From a virus, in IMG/VR virus record IMGVR_UViG_3300020439_000005, positions 1 to 64,000 of that record: a DNA stretch of 64,000 nt. One strand, given 5' to 3'. Below are positions 46,287 to 54,470 of this stretch, one piece after another. How positions within the stretch are numbered: position 1 is the stretch's first letter; every line of letters starts with the position of its first letter. The notes under the pieces were generated by a model, which was not told the DNA's origin, did no database searches, and was given only the letters and a program-made list of their open reading frames with translations. The position numbers and the translations under genes are program-made.

Positions 46287-47770
46287 GCTAAGTCCTCGCC
46301 ATTCTCAATACCGAGAAGGCGGTAGTCGACTAATTCTTCCATGTCGAAAATAATACCTTCTTCTATCATATCTTGAGCCGCTTCTTCTGTTGACTGTTCT
46401 TCGGGTGCTTCACCGCCTCCGTCTTCAACACGTCCTTTGTTGATAGCCAACTTCGGGCTGAGATAGAATGGGTCGCTTGCATCATCATTGTCTAGTAATG
46501 GCTCAAGACCTAACACTTCTCTAGCCTCATTGATACTGATTGCTGATTCCTGTCTTAGGTTCGATATAGCCTGTGAGCGTAGGCGGAATGTGTCTGCTCT
46601 CTCACTCTCACGTGAAGGTCGTATTGTGTTGAACTTGACTCTCCAATCTGTGATACCTAGTAGGGGGAGTAGTTTGTTATTGATTGCTGAGGATAACCTG
46701 TGGTGATAAGATTCGACTACGTCATACCATGCGTCTAACTGTTGCTCGGGGTTAGCCAACTTGCCCGTCTGAACCCATCCTAGTTTCATTGGTGGAATAC
46801 CAAAGACTGCACAAATCTCCTCTCGGTAGTAGTATAGTAGGTCTAACTGTTGACCTTCTTTGGTCGAGTCGATAAGACGGTGCATATTGAATCCCGAGCC
46901 ACCGTTGATTGCTACTAGGCCAAATGGTGATTTGCCCGAAGTCAATTGTTGCTCAAGAAGTGAAAGCATGGCTTTCATTTCGCTATTTGATATGTCGCCT
47001 ACGTTAAGGATTGTCTTAGGTAGGGTGCCTGTATAGAGTTCGTTTAGGTAGTTGCTCAAGTTCATTTGACCTGCGATTGTATTCAATAACGGGATGAGTG
47101 GGGAAGTTCCGTAGCCACGACCATGTTTGAACTTCGAGATGTGCAGAATCTTATTGCTAGCGAACCTACGCTTCTCCTTTCGTATCTCTTGTATGTAGGC
47201 CATGGCCGGTGGGTCGGGTCGCTGATTGCCCGGTAGTAGTTTGATTGTCTCAGCAGGTACAGGCCATACGCTCACTAGGTCGCCGCCGAATATCCAATCT
47301 TGACCATTCGCTCTGCTTTTGTCTTCGCTACCATCTAACTCAAGGTATGCGTCTCCGAATAATGCTAGGTCATAGACTAGAGCCTCTAGCCATTCGTCGC
47401 CCATGTCGTCGGGATTAGGTTCTCTAAAGAACTCTTGAAGTCTCCTTAGTTGACCCTCATCTCCTTGCTCGATGCCGGAGGCTAGTCCGAACTCGTAGCC
47501 ATTTGCTAGAACGTCATCAACGGTCCTACGTAGGATTGCATTTACCACTTCGGACTTCATCGAAATGTCTCGAATCAAATGATATGATACATTGGTATCT
47601 GCACCGGAAGAAGCCGCTCTCTTTGCTGAGACTGTTGCTATCCGAGATAGAGATGCGAGGGTTTTACCGTCCCACGGCATGTCTGTCTTAGATGTTGGAG
47701 TTGCTACTGCCTCGGCCTTCACATCACGGCTCCGGCGGAAGAATGGAAATCGCCTACGCTCGTCAGCCAT
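46283..47770 (-). CDS. Portal protein
   Basis: About 495 residues. Portal features in order: SEVVNAILRRTVDDVLANG, EWLEALVYDLALFGDAYLEL, SVWPVPAETIKLLPG, ILHISKFKHGRGYGTSPLIPLL, EEICAVFGIPPMKLGW, LANPEQQLDAWYDVVES and INEAREVLGLEPL. It forms the dodecameric DNA gate. ATG 47770 (MADERRRF) is preferred to ATG 47776 because GTGAAAACCC lies 20 nt before it. It heads the portal operon. Confidence 0.92.
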   Translation of the reverse strand: MADERRRFPFFRRSRDVKAEAVATPTSKTDMPWDGKTLASLSRIATVSAKRAASSGADTNVSYHLIRDISMKSEVVNAILRRTVDDVLANGYEFGLASGIEQGDEGQLRRLQEFFREPNPDDMGDEWLEALVYDLALFGDAYLELDGSEDKSRANGQDWIFGGDLVSVWPVPAETIKLLPGNQRPDPPAMAYIQEIRKEKRRFASNKILHISKFKHGRGYGTSPLIPLLNTIAGQMNLSNYLNELYTGTLPKTILNVGDISNSEMKAMLSLLEQQLTSGKSPFGLVAINGGSGFNMHRLIDSTKEGQQLDLLYYYREEICAVFGIPPMKLGWVQTGKLANPEQQLDAWYDVVESYHHRLSSAINNKLLPLLGITDWRVKFNTIRPSRESERADTFRLRSQAISNLRQESAISINEAREVLGLEPLLDNDDASDPFYLSPKLAINKGRVEDGGGEAPEEQSTEEAAQDMIEEGIIFDMEELVDYRLLGIENGEDLA

Positions 47771-47787
47771 GACCATTCCTCATGGGT

Positions 47788-47800
47788 CGTGGGTTTTCAC
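47788..47800 (-). promoter_or_regulatory. Class III-like box of portal (GTGAAAACCCACG)
   Basis: GTGAAAACCC lies 20 nt before ATG 47770 and resembles GTGAAATACC before the terminase gene. It overlaps the stop of the preceding microprotein. Confidence 0.45.
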
Positions 47801-47931
47801 TTTGTCGCTTTAACAGTAATGGCGTCTATCTTACAACAGACGCACCATTCGGGGTGGGGTTCACCCAACGAAGCGCAAGAATCCACAGGTCCATTTAAGC
47901 AATACTTGAAGTGATTACTCTTTGCCGTCAT
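47797..47931 (-). CDS. Cys-rich microprotein, 44 aa
   Basis: A short gene starting inside the end of the upstream membrane-protein gene: MTAKSNHFKYCLNGPVDSC, then EWCVCCK and a short basic end. Five cysteines suggest a zinc site. The frame stops just before the portal start. It is probably a real gene by composition and tight packing, although its ribosome-binding site is weak. Confidence 0.5.
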   Translation of the reverse strand: MTAKSNHFKYCLNGPVDSCASLGEPHPEWCVCCKIDAITVKATK

Positions 47932-48166
47932 CTTTCTCAGATTCCTTTTTCGCCTTTCGCTCGTCGATGAGTTCGTCTATCTCATCCTTAGCGTCTTCGA
48001 CTTTGTCGACGGCTTCTTCGACTGCATCAAGAACTTCTCCGAGTTCTAATTTGCCGTCTGCTTTGAGTTGTTGGTACTTACGGGCACCCCATATTCCAAG
48101 GGGTACGAGTACGGCCAAAATACCTAGGACTAGAATCGCATCGTCGGTTGTTAGACCCTCAAGCAT
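47915..48166 (-). CDS. Membrane protein with charged coiled-coil tail, 83 aa
   Basis: One transmembrane helix near the N-terminus (ILVLGILAVLVPLGIWG) and then a charged helix (VLDAVEEAVDKVEDAKDEIDEL) ending in Lys/Glu. It is holin- or spanin-like in layout. Together with the three membrane proteins at 49.5-49.9 kb it may serve virus release or be a virion or membrane factor. Not assigned to a family. Confidence 0.6.
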   Translation of the reverse strand: MLEGLTTDDAILVLGILAVLVPLGIWGARKYQQLKADGKLELGEVLDAVEEAVDKVEDAKDEIDELIDERKAKKESEKDDGKE

Positions 48167-48519
48167 GTTAGTACCGTAGCGGTAGGTGGTATTTGACGAT
48201 GTTCCTTATGAGAAATTGAGAAGATACCGACCAATCTCACCCCGAACAGGAGTGGACTTAGGGGCCTCCGCCCCCAACGAGGCACCCGAGGTCATCGGGC
48301 GTGTAGACCCTCGCAGGTCGGGTAAGTGCCACGTGCTTATTCCAAATAGGGACGACCCTTTGTCGAATGGTACTAACTACAACATTAGTCCTTCACACTA
48401 GGCTCAGAGAGGGATTTTCGTTATTTTGACCCCCGCATTTCAAGAGCAGGGACTCCGGCCTTCATGGTGGTGTGTGTTCAGTACACCACCGCACTTACAT
48501 TTGAGCGGACAGGGTGTAC
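48167..48519 (-). ncRNA. Structured non-coding stretch behind a class I promoter
   Basis: 353 nt between the SNase-like gene and the 83-residue membrane protein. A class I promoter starts transcription here, but the first ATG (19 nt from the TATA box) is followed at once by TAA. Several hairpins are visible: GGTGGTGT/ACACCACC near the 5' end, ACTAA/TTAGT, CCCGA/TCGGG and GGGtGCCTC/GAGGCCCC. The minus strand has no convincing frame. It could be a non-coding RNA or a long leader of the next gene. On the plus strand a 71-codon GTG frame (48186-48401) is open but has no promoter. Confidence 0.4.
48466..48490 (-). other. Hairpin at the 5' end of the non-coding transcript
   Basis: GGTGGTGT (48490-48483) and ACACCACC (48473-48466) form an 8-bp stem with a 9-nt loop about 10 nt inside the predicted transcript start. 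Confidence 0.5.
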
Positions 48520-48542
48520 CTATATGAAGTTATCGTTTTGTG
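48520..48542 (-). promoter_or_regulatory. Class I promoter without a following gene
   Basis: CACAAAAC, 6 nt, TTCATATAG: a full match. It is followed after 19 nt by ATG TAA. Confidence 0.75.
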
Positions 48543-48543
48543 T

Positions 48544-48885
48544 TTATCTCTTTCCACCGAAGTATTCGGTAGCGTGTCCTTCGTCAATCAGAACCTTGTT
48601 GATATTACGACCGCTAGTAGTTTTGAGTTCGCCTAAGCATCTCCCGTACTTTCCTACCCCGTGTGACTTAACGATGATACGTCCGTCCTTACATAGTTCT
48701 TCCAATCTTTCCTTTGCGGCAAGACCACGGATTTTTTCTTCCTTGTCTCTAGTCCGAGATTCGGGAGCGTTGAGTCCGTACAAACGAACTCTCACGTTGA
48801 AGTGTACTTTGAATCCTAAGTCAACCCTTACGTCGACTGTGTCTCCGTCTACGACTCGCAATACGTCTGCGTAGTATTCCCACAT
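48544..48885 (-). CDS. SNase-like (thermonuclease) protein
   Basis: 113 residues with the staphylococcal nuclease OB fold: ADVLRVVDGDTVDVRVDLGF, VRLYGLNAPESR with the catalytic R/E/R set, GLAAKERLEEL, and KYGRCLGEL. It would cut DNA or RNA with Ca2+. No signal peptide is seen, unlike secreted nucleases. The start is ATG 48885; a GTG 9 bp earlier overlaps the preceding stop. It is the last gene of the unit starting at the terminase. Confidence 0.85.
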   Translation of the reverse strand: MWEYYADVLRVVDGDTVDVRVDLGFKVHFNVRVRLYGLNAPESRTRDKEEKIRGLAAKERLEELCKDGRIIVKSHGVGKYGRCLGELKTTSGRNINKVLIDEGHATEYFGGKR

Positions 48886-48890
48886 GGAAA

Positions 48891-49463
48891 TCACTTGTCG
48901 GATTTCTTCTTTGGTGGAGTTGCAGTTGGATTCGCTTTCGCTCCTGTTGCTACTGAGTTAGTTCCGGTCACACCAAACGCTTCCATGTTTAGTTCGTGAG
49001 CCTTAGCCATCTCCTCCATCTTTAGGTCATGCTCTAACTTAATCTTCTCAAGCATTCGGGAGTGTTCCTCGATTGCCTCAGCAGACTTTACATCTGAGTT
49101 TAATTGGTCGGGTAGAATGTTGATTTTAGCAGATTCTTTTCCTTTGAACAGGTCGAGTACAGAAGTTATGATTAGAAGGGCCGGACCACCTAGGAGACCA
49201 ATAACAGTCAACTGACTGTCTGTTATGTCCCTCTCTTGTACAATAGAGAAGTAGGAAGCGAGAGCCGCTATCATAACCCACATGATTACAACCATGAATC
49301 CGAATATCAACATCAATTTCTCATTCGGGTTGGTCATTTTAACGGATGCCATGCCTTTGAACCGAAAAAGCAGGTTCTTTACGGATTGGGTGCAAAAGTA
49401 TATAGTCGTCCATCCCATATAGAAGGCCGCAGTCCCCAAACCGGCGAGGAATAAAACCGTCAT
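48891..49463 (-). CDS. Integral membrane protein with cytoplasmic coiled coil
   Basis: 190 residues. The start is set at ATG 49463 (MTVLFLAGLGTAAFYMG), because the upstream frame is shadow of the 48-residue gene. Three membrane segments occupy residues 1-110 (LIFGFMVVIMWVMIAALASYF and VIGLLGGPALLIITSVL the clearest). A charged helix and a Thr/Pro/Lys tail follow. It may be holin-like or a host-membrane factor. Family not recognised. Confidence 0.65.
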   Translation of the reverse strand: MTVLFLAGLGTAAFYMGWTTIYFCTQSVKNLLFRFKGMASVKMTNPNEKLMLIFGFMVVIMWVMIAALASYFSIVQERDITDSQLTVIGLLGGPALLIITSVLDLFKGKESAKINILPDQLNSDVKSAEAIEEHSRMLEKIKLEHDLKMEEMAKAHELNMEAFGVTGTNSVATGAKANPTATPPKKKSDK

Positions 49464-49471
49464 CCATGTCC

Positions 49472-49618
49472 CTACGAATCCTTCCGTTTCAACCACCTCT
49501 GAAATCTGTAATTCAATCGGTAGACCAATTCGTTCAATCCTCCGAGAATGGCAATCCCACTTAGACAAAATAAAGTGGTCATTAGACCCATACCGCAAGC
49601 ATCGAAAATATCAGACAT
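49472..49618 (-). CDS. Small membrane protein, 48 aa
   Basis: Starts at ATG 49618, 2 bp from the preceding stop. It reads MSDIFDACGMGLMTTLFCLS, with one membrane helix and then a basic tail (YRLNYRFQRWLKRKDS). Positive-inside topology puts the tail in the cytoplasm. It lies between two other membrane genes downstream of the terminase; a role in release or membrane binding is possible. Confidence 0.6.
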   Translation of the reverse strand: MSDIFDACGMGLMTTLFCLSGIAILGGLNELVYRLNYRFQRWLKRKDS

Positions 49619-49619
49619 A

Positions 49620-49895
49620 CTACATCATCATTGGAAGACCCATTGAAGCAACAATGAGACCCATGATGTAAAGTCCGTATTTCTTAAGGACGTCCTTAAT
49701 TTCAGATACAAAGGATTCTACATTTGAAAGCCGTTGGTCAATTGATTGCATCTCTAATTTCATTGTCGACATGTCTTTTTCGACATGGAAAAGGTGGTTA
49801 TCTCGGAGCGTCTTCACGTCGTCCACTAACACCTGCAACAAATCGGGGTCCTCACCCATGGAGACCACGAATGTTCTATGGTTATTGACTATCAT
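49620..49895 (-). CDS. Coiled-coil protein with C-terminal membrane helix, 91 aa
   Basis: A coiled coil (LEMQSIDQRLSNVESFVSEIKDVLKK) followed by one membrane helix at the very end (GLYIMGLIVASMGLPMMM). It resembles XhlA-type or spanin-like small proteins next to holins. Coupled to the terminase stop (ATGA). Confidence 0.65.
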   Translation of the reverse strand: MIVNNHRTFVVSMGEDPDLLQVLVDDVKTLRDNHLFHVEKDMSTMKLEMQSIDQRLSNVESFVSEIKDVLKKYGLYIMGLIVASMGLPMMM

Positions 49896-51403
49896 GCTCC
49901 GAAGACTCGAACCTCGGGCATGCCTATATCCTCGACTAACTCTGCCGCTAACCTTGCATAGAGCAAGGCGTGGAATGCGTGGTCATCTCCGTCACGTCCA
50001 TACTTAGTCAACTTCTGACCCCGAATCGGTCGAGTGTCTTTCTCATCTGTTTCTGCTGACGAGTTCAAACTGCACCACTCATGTAGGACCCACTCTAGTG
50101 AAGTATCTCCGTAGGGAAGTCGTATCTCGTTATTCTTGATTGCCTCAATCGTTTCTTCGACATAGGTCGTTCTGTCGACCACTAACATGTAAATCAGATT
50201 TCGATTATTGTCTCGTCTCTTGTACTCGAACGGAGTCATGGGCCGAGATGAATAGTAGCACGAACGGACACGCTCGCCGAACTCCTGTTGTAGTTCCTTG
50301 ACCTGCCTCGCTCCATATCCTATATCTGCGACCACCTGTGTACAGTTGTAGCGTAGCATTAGGTCTTTGATGACCGCTACCTCATCTGAGTCGTGGTCGG
50401 CCCTAGAATCGAGTTTCAGAGCGTTTAGAATAGTACCATCTTTCTTCATGATAACTACTGTCGTCTCGTTCCCCCAATCAATACCCATCACTGATTCATC
50501 CGGCGGGGTCAAACCTTTCTCGTTCTTCACCAACGTACCATCTGCGGCTTGTAATGCCACGTCGAATGTAAGGGGCTTCGTAGCACCTGCGAAGAACTCA
50601 CCCAAAACTTCGTTTGCGAATCTTCGTGGAGTGTATGTGTTCCTCTTGTATTCAATTTCCTCATCGTCAATATCGGGGTGCATGGCTTGGCTGATGTGAT
50701 AGCCGATTATGTCCGACTCTCCGTGAACCCACTTCTCACCATCCCACTCTCCCTTAGTTGACTTCTCCCATAGTTTCCAAAACTCTGAACCCTGCTCACG
50801 TGCAGTACCCGATACAACCACCCACTTATACTCGGACTGAGCAAGCATCTCAATCAACATCGGCAAAACATCAGCGTCGGAGTCTTGGTATTCGTCAATG
50901 CAACATAGGTCCGCTTCGACACCAAGCAACGCATGTGCGTCACCCCAATTGGAATAGGCATAGAAGTGATTGAGATTTCTTGCTCCAATATCGAATGTTT
51001 GGTGACTGACCGAAGTCTTGATTCTCGGCTTCATCAGACACCCATTATTGATTGACGACATTAAGGCTCCATTGAATCTCTCATCAACAAACCTAGTCAC
51101 CTGTGGTTGTCTAGGAGCGGTGTAAACTGCGTTGAAGTATGGTATGTTCATAAGGCCGTACATCAATAGATTACAGATAGTCTCAGTCTTCTCGACTTTA
51201 CGACTACACTTGAGAACGACCATCTTCGTTTTCTTAGATTTCTGAGTCGCTCCGAAATGTCGGTATATCTCAATCAGATAAGGACGCTCATGCAGTAGGA
51301 ATGGACCGCCGTTAATGGTACGGAAGTATTGCGACCACCTGTCGGGATAGAGAGCAATTTCTCTAGCCTGTTCCGGTGTGAGACGGGCGTCACCCTCGGC
51401 CAT
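49892..51403 (-). CDS. Terminase large subunit
   Basis: 503 residues. The ATPase part has VVLKCSRKVEKTETI at the Walker A place, with Glu where Gly is usual, and LCCIDEYQD as Walker B. The nuclease part starts near VMGIDWGNETTVVIM (RNase H-like Asp) and continues through VVADIGYGARQVKEL and DGDDHAFHALLYA. It powers DNA packaging and cuts concatemers. A small subunit is not identified nearby. It heads the terminase and membrane-gene unit. Confidence 0.93.
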   Translation of the reverse strand: MAEGDARLTPEQAREIALYPDRWSQYFRTINGGPFLLHERPYLIEIYRHFGATQKSKKTKMVVLKCSRKVEKTETICNLLMYGLMNIPYFNAVYTAPRQPQVTRFVDERFNGALMSSINNGCLMKPRIKTSVSHQTFDIGARNLNHFYAYSNWGDAHALLGVEADLCCIDEYQDSDADVLPMLIEMLAQSEYKWVVVSGTAREQGSEFWKLWEKSTKGEWDGEKWVHGESDIIGYHISQAMHPDIDDEEIEYKRNTYTPRRFANEVLGEFFAGATKPLTFDVALQAADGTLVKNEKGLTPPDESVMGIDWGNETTVVIMKKDGTILNALKLDSRADHDSDEVAVIKDLMLRYNCTQVVADIGYGARQVKELQQEFGERVRSCYYSSRPMTPFEYKRRDNNRNLIYMLVVDRTTYVEETIEAIKNNEIRLPYGDTSLEWVLHEWCSLNSSAETDEKDTRPIRGQKLTKYGRDGDDHAFHALLYARLAAELVEDIGMPEVRVFGA

Positions 51404-51425
51404 GAGGGGGACTACGCCCCGTCAT

Positions 51426-51435
51426 GGTATTTCAC
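51426..51435 (-). promoter_or_regulatory. Class III-like promoter of terminase (GTGAAATACC)
   Basis: GTGAAATACC lies 22-24 nt before ATG 51403, preceded by CTTGAACC as at 39.6 kb. A GGGGcgtagtCCCC hairpin lies between it and the start. Confidence 0.5.
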
Positions 51436-51438
51436 GGT

Positions 51439-52206
51439 TCAAGCCCTTTCAATGGTGCTGTATTGGTCAACCCACTCCTCGGCAGTCCTTCGGTCAGAGA
51501 CGGTCATGATGATGCCTCCTGTGTCCCTGTCGACGATGTTCCACCTGCCGCCGACCGCTTCATGAATGTCGACTCGTACGTTTTCGTACTGCTCCTCTTG
51601 AACCGCCCGTCCGGTCTTTGTCGACCATGGTAGTCCCCAATTCTTAGCACAGGTTGGACCGTAGCCATGTGCGGTGCTACGCTCGTCCTTCAATGGTAGG
51701 TGGCAGAAGCAACAGCGACCTGTCTTCGCTCCATAGTTAATGGCGGCATTTACAGGGTCGGCGTTTAGGTCGTCGATTAGTTGGGTGTACTGTGCATTCG
51801 TCGCTTCGTCCAATGAGCGAAGAAGTTGTAGCGAACCTCGGGATGATACTTTACCTACGTAGTCCCCTAGGTTGGCCTTGAGATAGATTGCTCCGGGATT
51901 GCGTCCTGTTGCAGGTGCTAGAGAGATTTGAAGTTCGGAAAAGTCGTTCATGAAAGTGACCTTTGGCTTCTTGAGATTTTCACCGGCTCGGGTCAACAGA
52001 GATACTAGAGGCATGTATGGGCCTTCGTCTAGGTTGGACTTATTGGTCGCCCCGTACTGAACGATTCGGTCAAGGATTGCTATTTGCCTGTCCGATAGGT
52101 GTTTGCCATTGGCTAACTGCTTCTCGATTGACTCGACGAAGCCCTTTTCCCACTCGTTCTTAGCGTTCTGCTTTGCGGTCTCTATGGTTGTTGCACTGTT
52201 GTTCAT
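51439..52206 (-). CDS. DUF6011-type zinc protein, 255 aa
   Basis: Behind a class I promoter (21 nt to ATG). Residues about 165-195 carry GRCCFCHLPLKDERSTAHGYGPTCAKNWGLPW, the cysteine-containing signature of DUF6011. The N-terminal part is helical (ESIEKQLANGKHLSDRQIAILDR), as in many phage proteins that join a helical region to this zinc element. It lies just upstream of the terminase. Function is not known. Confidence 0.75.
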   Translation of the reverse strand: MNNSATTIETAKQNAKNEWEKGFVESIEKQLANGKHLSDRQIAILDRIVQYGATNKSNLDEGPYMPLVSLLTRAGENLKKPKVTFMNDFSELQISLAPATGRNPGAIYLKANLGDYVGKVSSRGSLQLLRSLDEATNAQYTQLIDDLNADPVNAAINYGAKTGRCCFCHLPLKDERSTAHGYGPTCAKNWGLPWSTKTGRAVQEEQYENVRVDIHEAVGGRWNIVDRDTGGIIMTVSDRRTAEEWVDQYSTIERA

Positions 52207-52227
52207 GTACCGTGGGACAGGCTACGC

Positions 52228-52250
52228 CTATATAACAACTTAGTTTTGTG
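52228..52250 (-). promoter_or_regulatory. Class I promoter
   Basis: CACAAAAC, 7 nt, TTATATAG, then 21 nt to ATG 52206. It overlaps the end of the wHTH-like gene. Confidence 0.75.
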
Positions 52251-52695
52251 AGTCTGTTTCTTGCTTGATTAGTCGTCTGAATACTGCACCCGGAGATTCC
52301 CCGTAGTCTTCTCTCATTTTTTGGAGATAGTTGAGTTCAGATTCTCCAACGATAACTGATAGCGTCTTACGGACGGGCTTAGGTTCGATAATGTCGGGGT
52401 CTTCGATTGCCTCGTTCATGGAAATTGAATAGCCGAGTTTTACTCTCGGGTTGCCGTGATGATTTACTCCGTTCTTCGATACAACTACGGTCTCGATTCC
52501 CGAGTTTTCGTCACGTGCTAGTTTCTTCAAGTCGAATGTTAACTGTCGTGCTGTCCTCTGCATGTTGTGAGGCAGGTCGGGGTCTGCGTTGAACCTCTCT
52601 GCTATTTCTGCCGACGTCAGTACGTCGTGACCCTGTCTCTTTGCAGTCAGTAGTGCTTTGCGTATTATTTTCTTCTGTGTCTTTTTCAAACTCAT
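52240..52695 (-). CDS. wHTH / DNA-binding protein, 151 aa
   Basis: Residues 1-75 contain LTSAEIAERFNADPDLPHNMQRTARQLTFDLKKLA, a likely winged-helix domain. Residues 112-150 (KTLSVIVGESELNYLQKMREDYGESPGAVFRRLIKQE) resemble a ribbon-helix-helix or coiled module. It overlaps the 592-residue gene by 4 bp. It could be a regulator of the VWA operon. A small terminase subunit is another possibility. Confidence 0.6.
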   Translation of the reverse strand: MSLKKTQKKIIRKALLTAKRQGHDVLTSAEIAERFNADPDLPHNMQRTARQLTFDLKKLARDENSGIETVVVSKNGVNHHGNPRVKLGYSISMNEAIEDPDIIEPKPVRKTLSVIVGESELNYLQKMREDYGESPGAVFRRLIKQETDSQN

Positions 52696-54470
52696 GATTT
52701 AACCTCCTTAATTTGGATTTCTCCTTCGGCACAGTGAGGACACGGGCATACCTCTTGAGACCAACCTCTAGGCATGGTCAAGATAACTCGACCGTTGCAT
52801 GTCGTACACCGAGATTCACGGTGGTTGAAGCCTAGGGGAGGGGCACCGCCTAGGTTGACGGTGATAGGTGGCCTAGCGTCCTTCCATGAAGCGACGAATG
52901 TTGATTTGTGGGTCGGTCGTGGAACCGCCGACCCGTCTGTACCTGCTCGGGCCATTTCACTCCACATAGGAGCGGACGTTTTGGCTTGATAAAGCACTCG
53001 GAGCGGAGCGTGGTATTTCACTTCGGAAGGAAGCGAGTTCGTAGTCGAGTCCCATAAAGCCAACAACCCGTCTGTTTTGTATTTTCTACCCACTCGGTCC
53101 ATGCTACGGGTTGGAATAACTGCGTCTGCTACGGTTAGTTTACTTAGGACGGTGTGTTGTTTTAACTCAACAACCAAACCAACACAAATGCCGTATTTGA
53201 GTCTCGTAGCGAGAGTAAAGTCTTGAGCATTTTTACTACTGATTGGCACCGGCAAACGCCCGCTTCTAATTTCATGCTCTAAGGTGTTCATAGAACCTTT
53301 GTCGTCCGATTGCCACTTCACAATTTTAGGTTGGACTGCTCGCTCCCCATAATGCGGTCCTCTTTTGATTGTCTTCGGCAATTGTTCTATTGGAGATTCG
53401 ATAAGTTCGATTCTCTCGAATGGTAGTTGCTTTCGGAACATTTCTTTGAAATTATGCGTCCCCTTACCTAATGGCATTTCCACGTCAGCCTCCTTCCATA
53501 TTCGATTGAGACTCCTCATTTGGAAGAAGCCCAATTTCCGATGTATGAATAGCACCATTTCCCTACTGACTATTAGTGGGATTATGTCTGCATTACCGAA
53601 TACAGTACGACAGTCGTGGTACAACGGAATGTTGTCGTCGTCGTTCACATAGTAGTCTATGGTGGTGAAATATGGAGTGTATAGGTCATTGGATAATTTC
53701 TCCTTGACTGCGTCAGTAGCGAAGTATGTCGTCATAAGGTCGTAGGGTCTACCCTCGCCTGTGACTAATGGGACGACACTCCAAGGTCTGATTTCATGTC
53801 TGTTGATTACTCCGCATTTTTCGTGCTTGTATGGTCTGACGGGGTGTTGTGCGAAGTACCCGCTTAGGTACCCATTGGGTGTTCTGTCGGCTCCCGCTTG
53901 ATTCGACGCCATGGATTGAAAGAAATTGAAAACGTCGTTTGCCGGTACGAGTTGTCTCATTGTCTTAGCCATGACGTTCCCTAATTTGTCTCCCCACCAC
54001 CTGTGGCCCTTTCTAGCCGACTCATAGAGGCTGTATAGAGCCGTCTGAGCCTTCGCTAGGTCTTCGACCCTCGCTATTGGTTCTTCGTCGCTTGAGACGG
54101 CTCTAATGGCCCTTCTTGAGTCTGATAGGTTTCCGGTCGGATGGTACCGCCCGATTGGTTCGTTTGATACTTCTTTCATGTACAACCTACCGATTTCGGC
54201 TACGCCCTCTGCAAACTTCTGTTCGTTGGGGTCTAGTTCACTAGAAGATGAGTGAGGATGGCATAATTGATAGAAAGCGGCGGCGGCATTCGCCGATGAC
54301 TCGAATGCGTGAGCGGGCTTGAAGTCGCCGACCTTGAAGTCGCCGAGGATTTGGTCGAAGTATGGCATTTCCATGAGTTCGTGGACCTCTGCCATTTCGA
54401 CGAATAAGTTGTTCAACATTGATGCCGCCGTGTTTTCGCCCATTGTGCTTCTCTTTGGTGCCGCCTTCAT
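52692..54470 (-). CDS. Unknown protein with C-terminal zinc ribbon, 592 aa
   Basis: A long protein of unrecognised family in the same operon as the VWA protein (4-bp overlap). The first 200 residues are helical. The end carries RCTTCNGRVIL and VCPCPHCAEGEI, a zinc ribbon. No signal peptide or membrane segment is seen. Given the genetic coupling, I infer that it works with the VWA-MoxR pair as the effector or substrate adaptor. Confidence 0.65.
   Translation of the reverse strand: MKAAPKRSTMGENTAASMLNNLFVEMAEVHELMEMPYFDQILGDFKVGDFKPAHAFESSANAAAAFYQLCHPHSSSSELDPNEQKFAEGVAEIGRLYMKEVSNEPIGRYHPTGNLSDSRRAIRAVSSDEEPIARVEDLAKAQTALYSLYESARKGHRWWGDKLGNVMAKTMRQLVPANDVFNFFQSMASNQAGADRTPNGYLSGYFAQHPVRPYKHEKCGVINRHEIRPWSVVPLVTGEGRPYDLMTTYFATDAVKEKLSNDLYTPYFTTIDYYVNDDDNIPLYHDCRTVFGNADIIPLIVSREMVLFIHRKLGFFQMRSLNRIWKEADVEMPLGKGTHNFKEMFRKQLPFERIELIESPIEQLPKTIKRGPHYGERAVQPKIVKWQSDDKGSMNTLEHEIRSGRLPVPISSKNAQDFTLATRLKYGICVGLVVELKQHTVLSKLTVADAVIPTRSMDRVGRKYKTDGLLALWDSTTNSLPSEVKYHAPLRVLYQAKTSAPMWSEMARAGTDGSAVPRPTHKSTFVASWKDARPPITVNLGGAPPLGFNHRESRCTTCNGRVILTMPRGWSQEVCPCPHCAEGEIQIKEVKS

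Noticed and set aside
48186-48401. Plus-strand 71-codon frame in the non-coding stretch
   Set aside because: A GTG start without TATA box or Shine-Dalgarno, against the strand of a strong promoter. Kept only as a remark.
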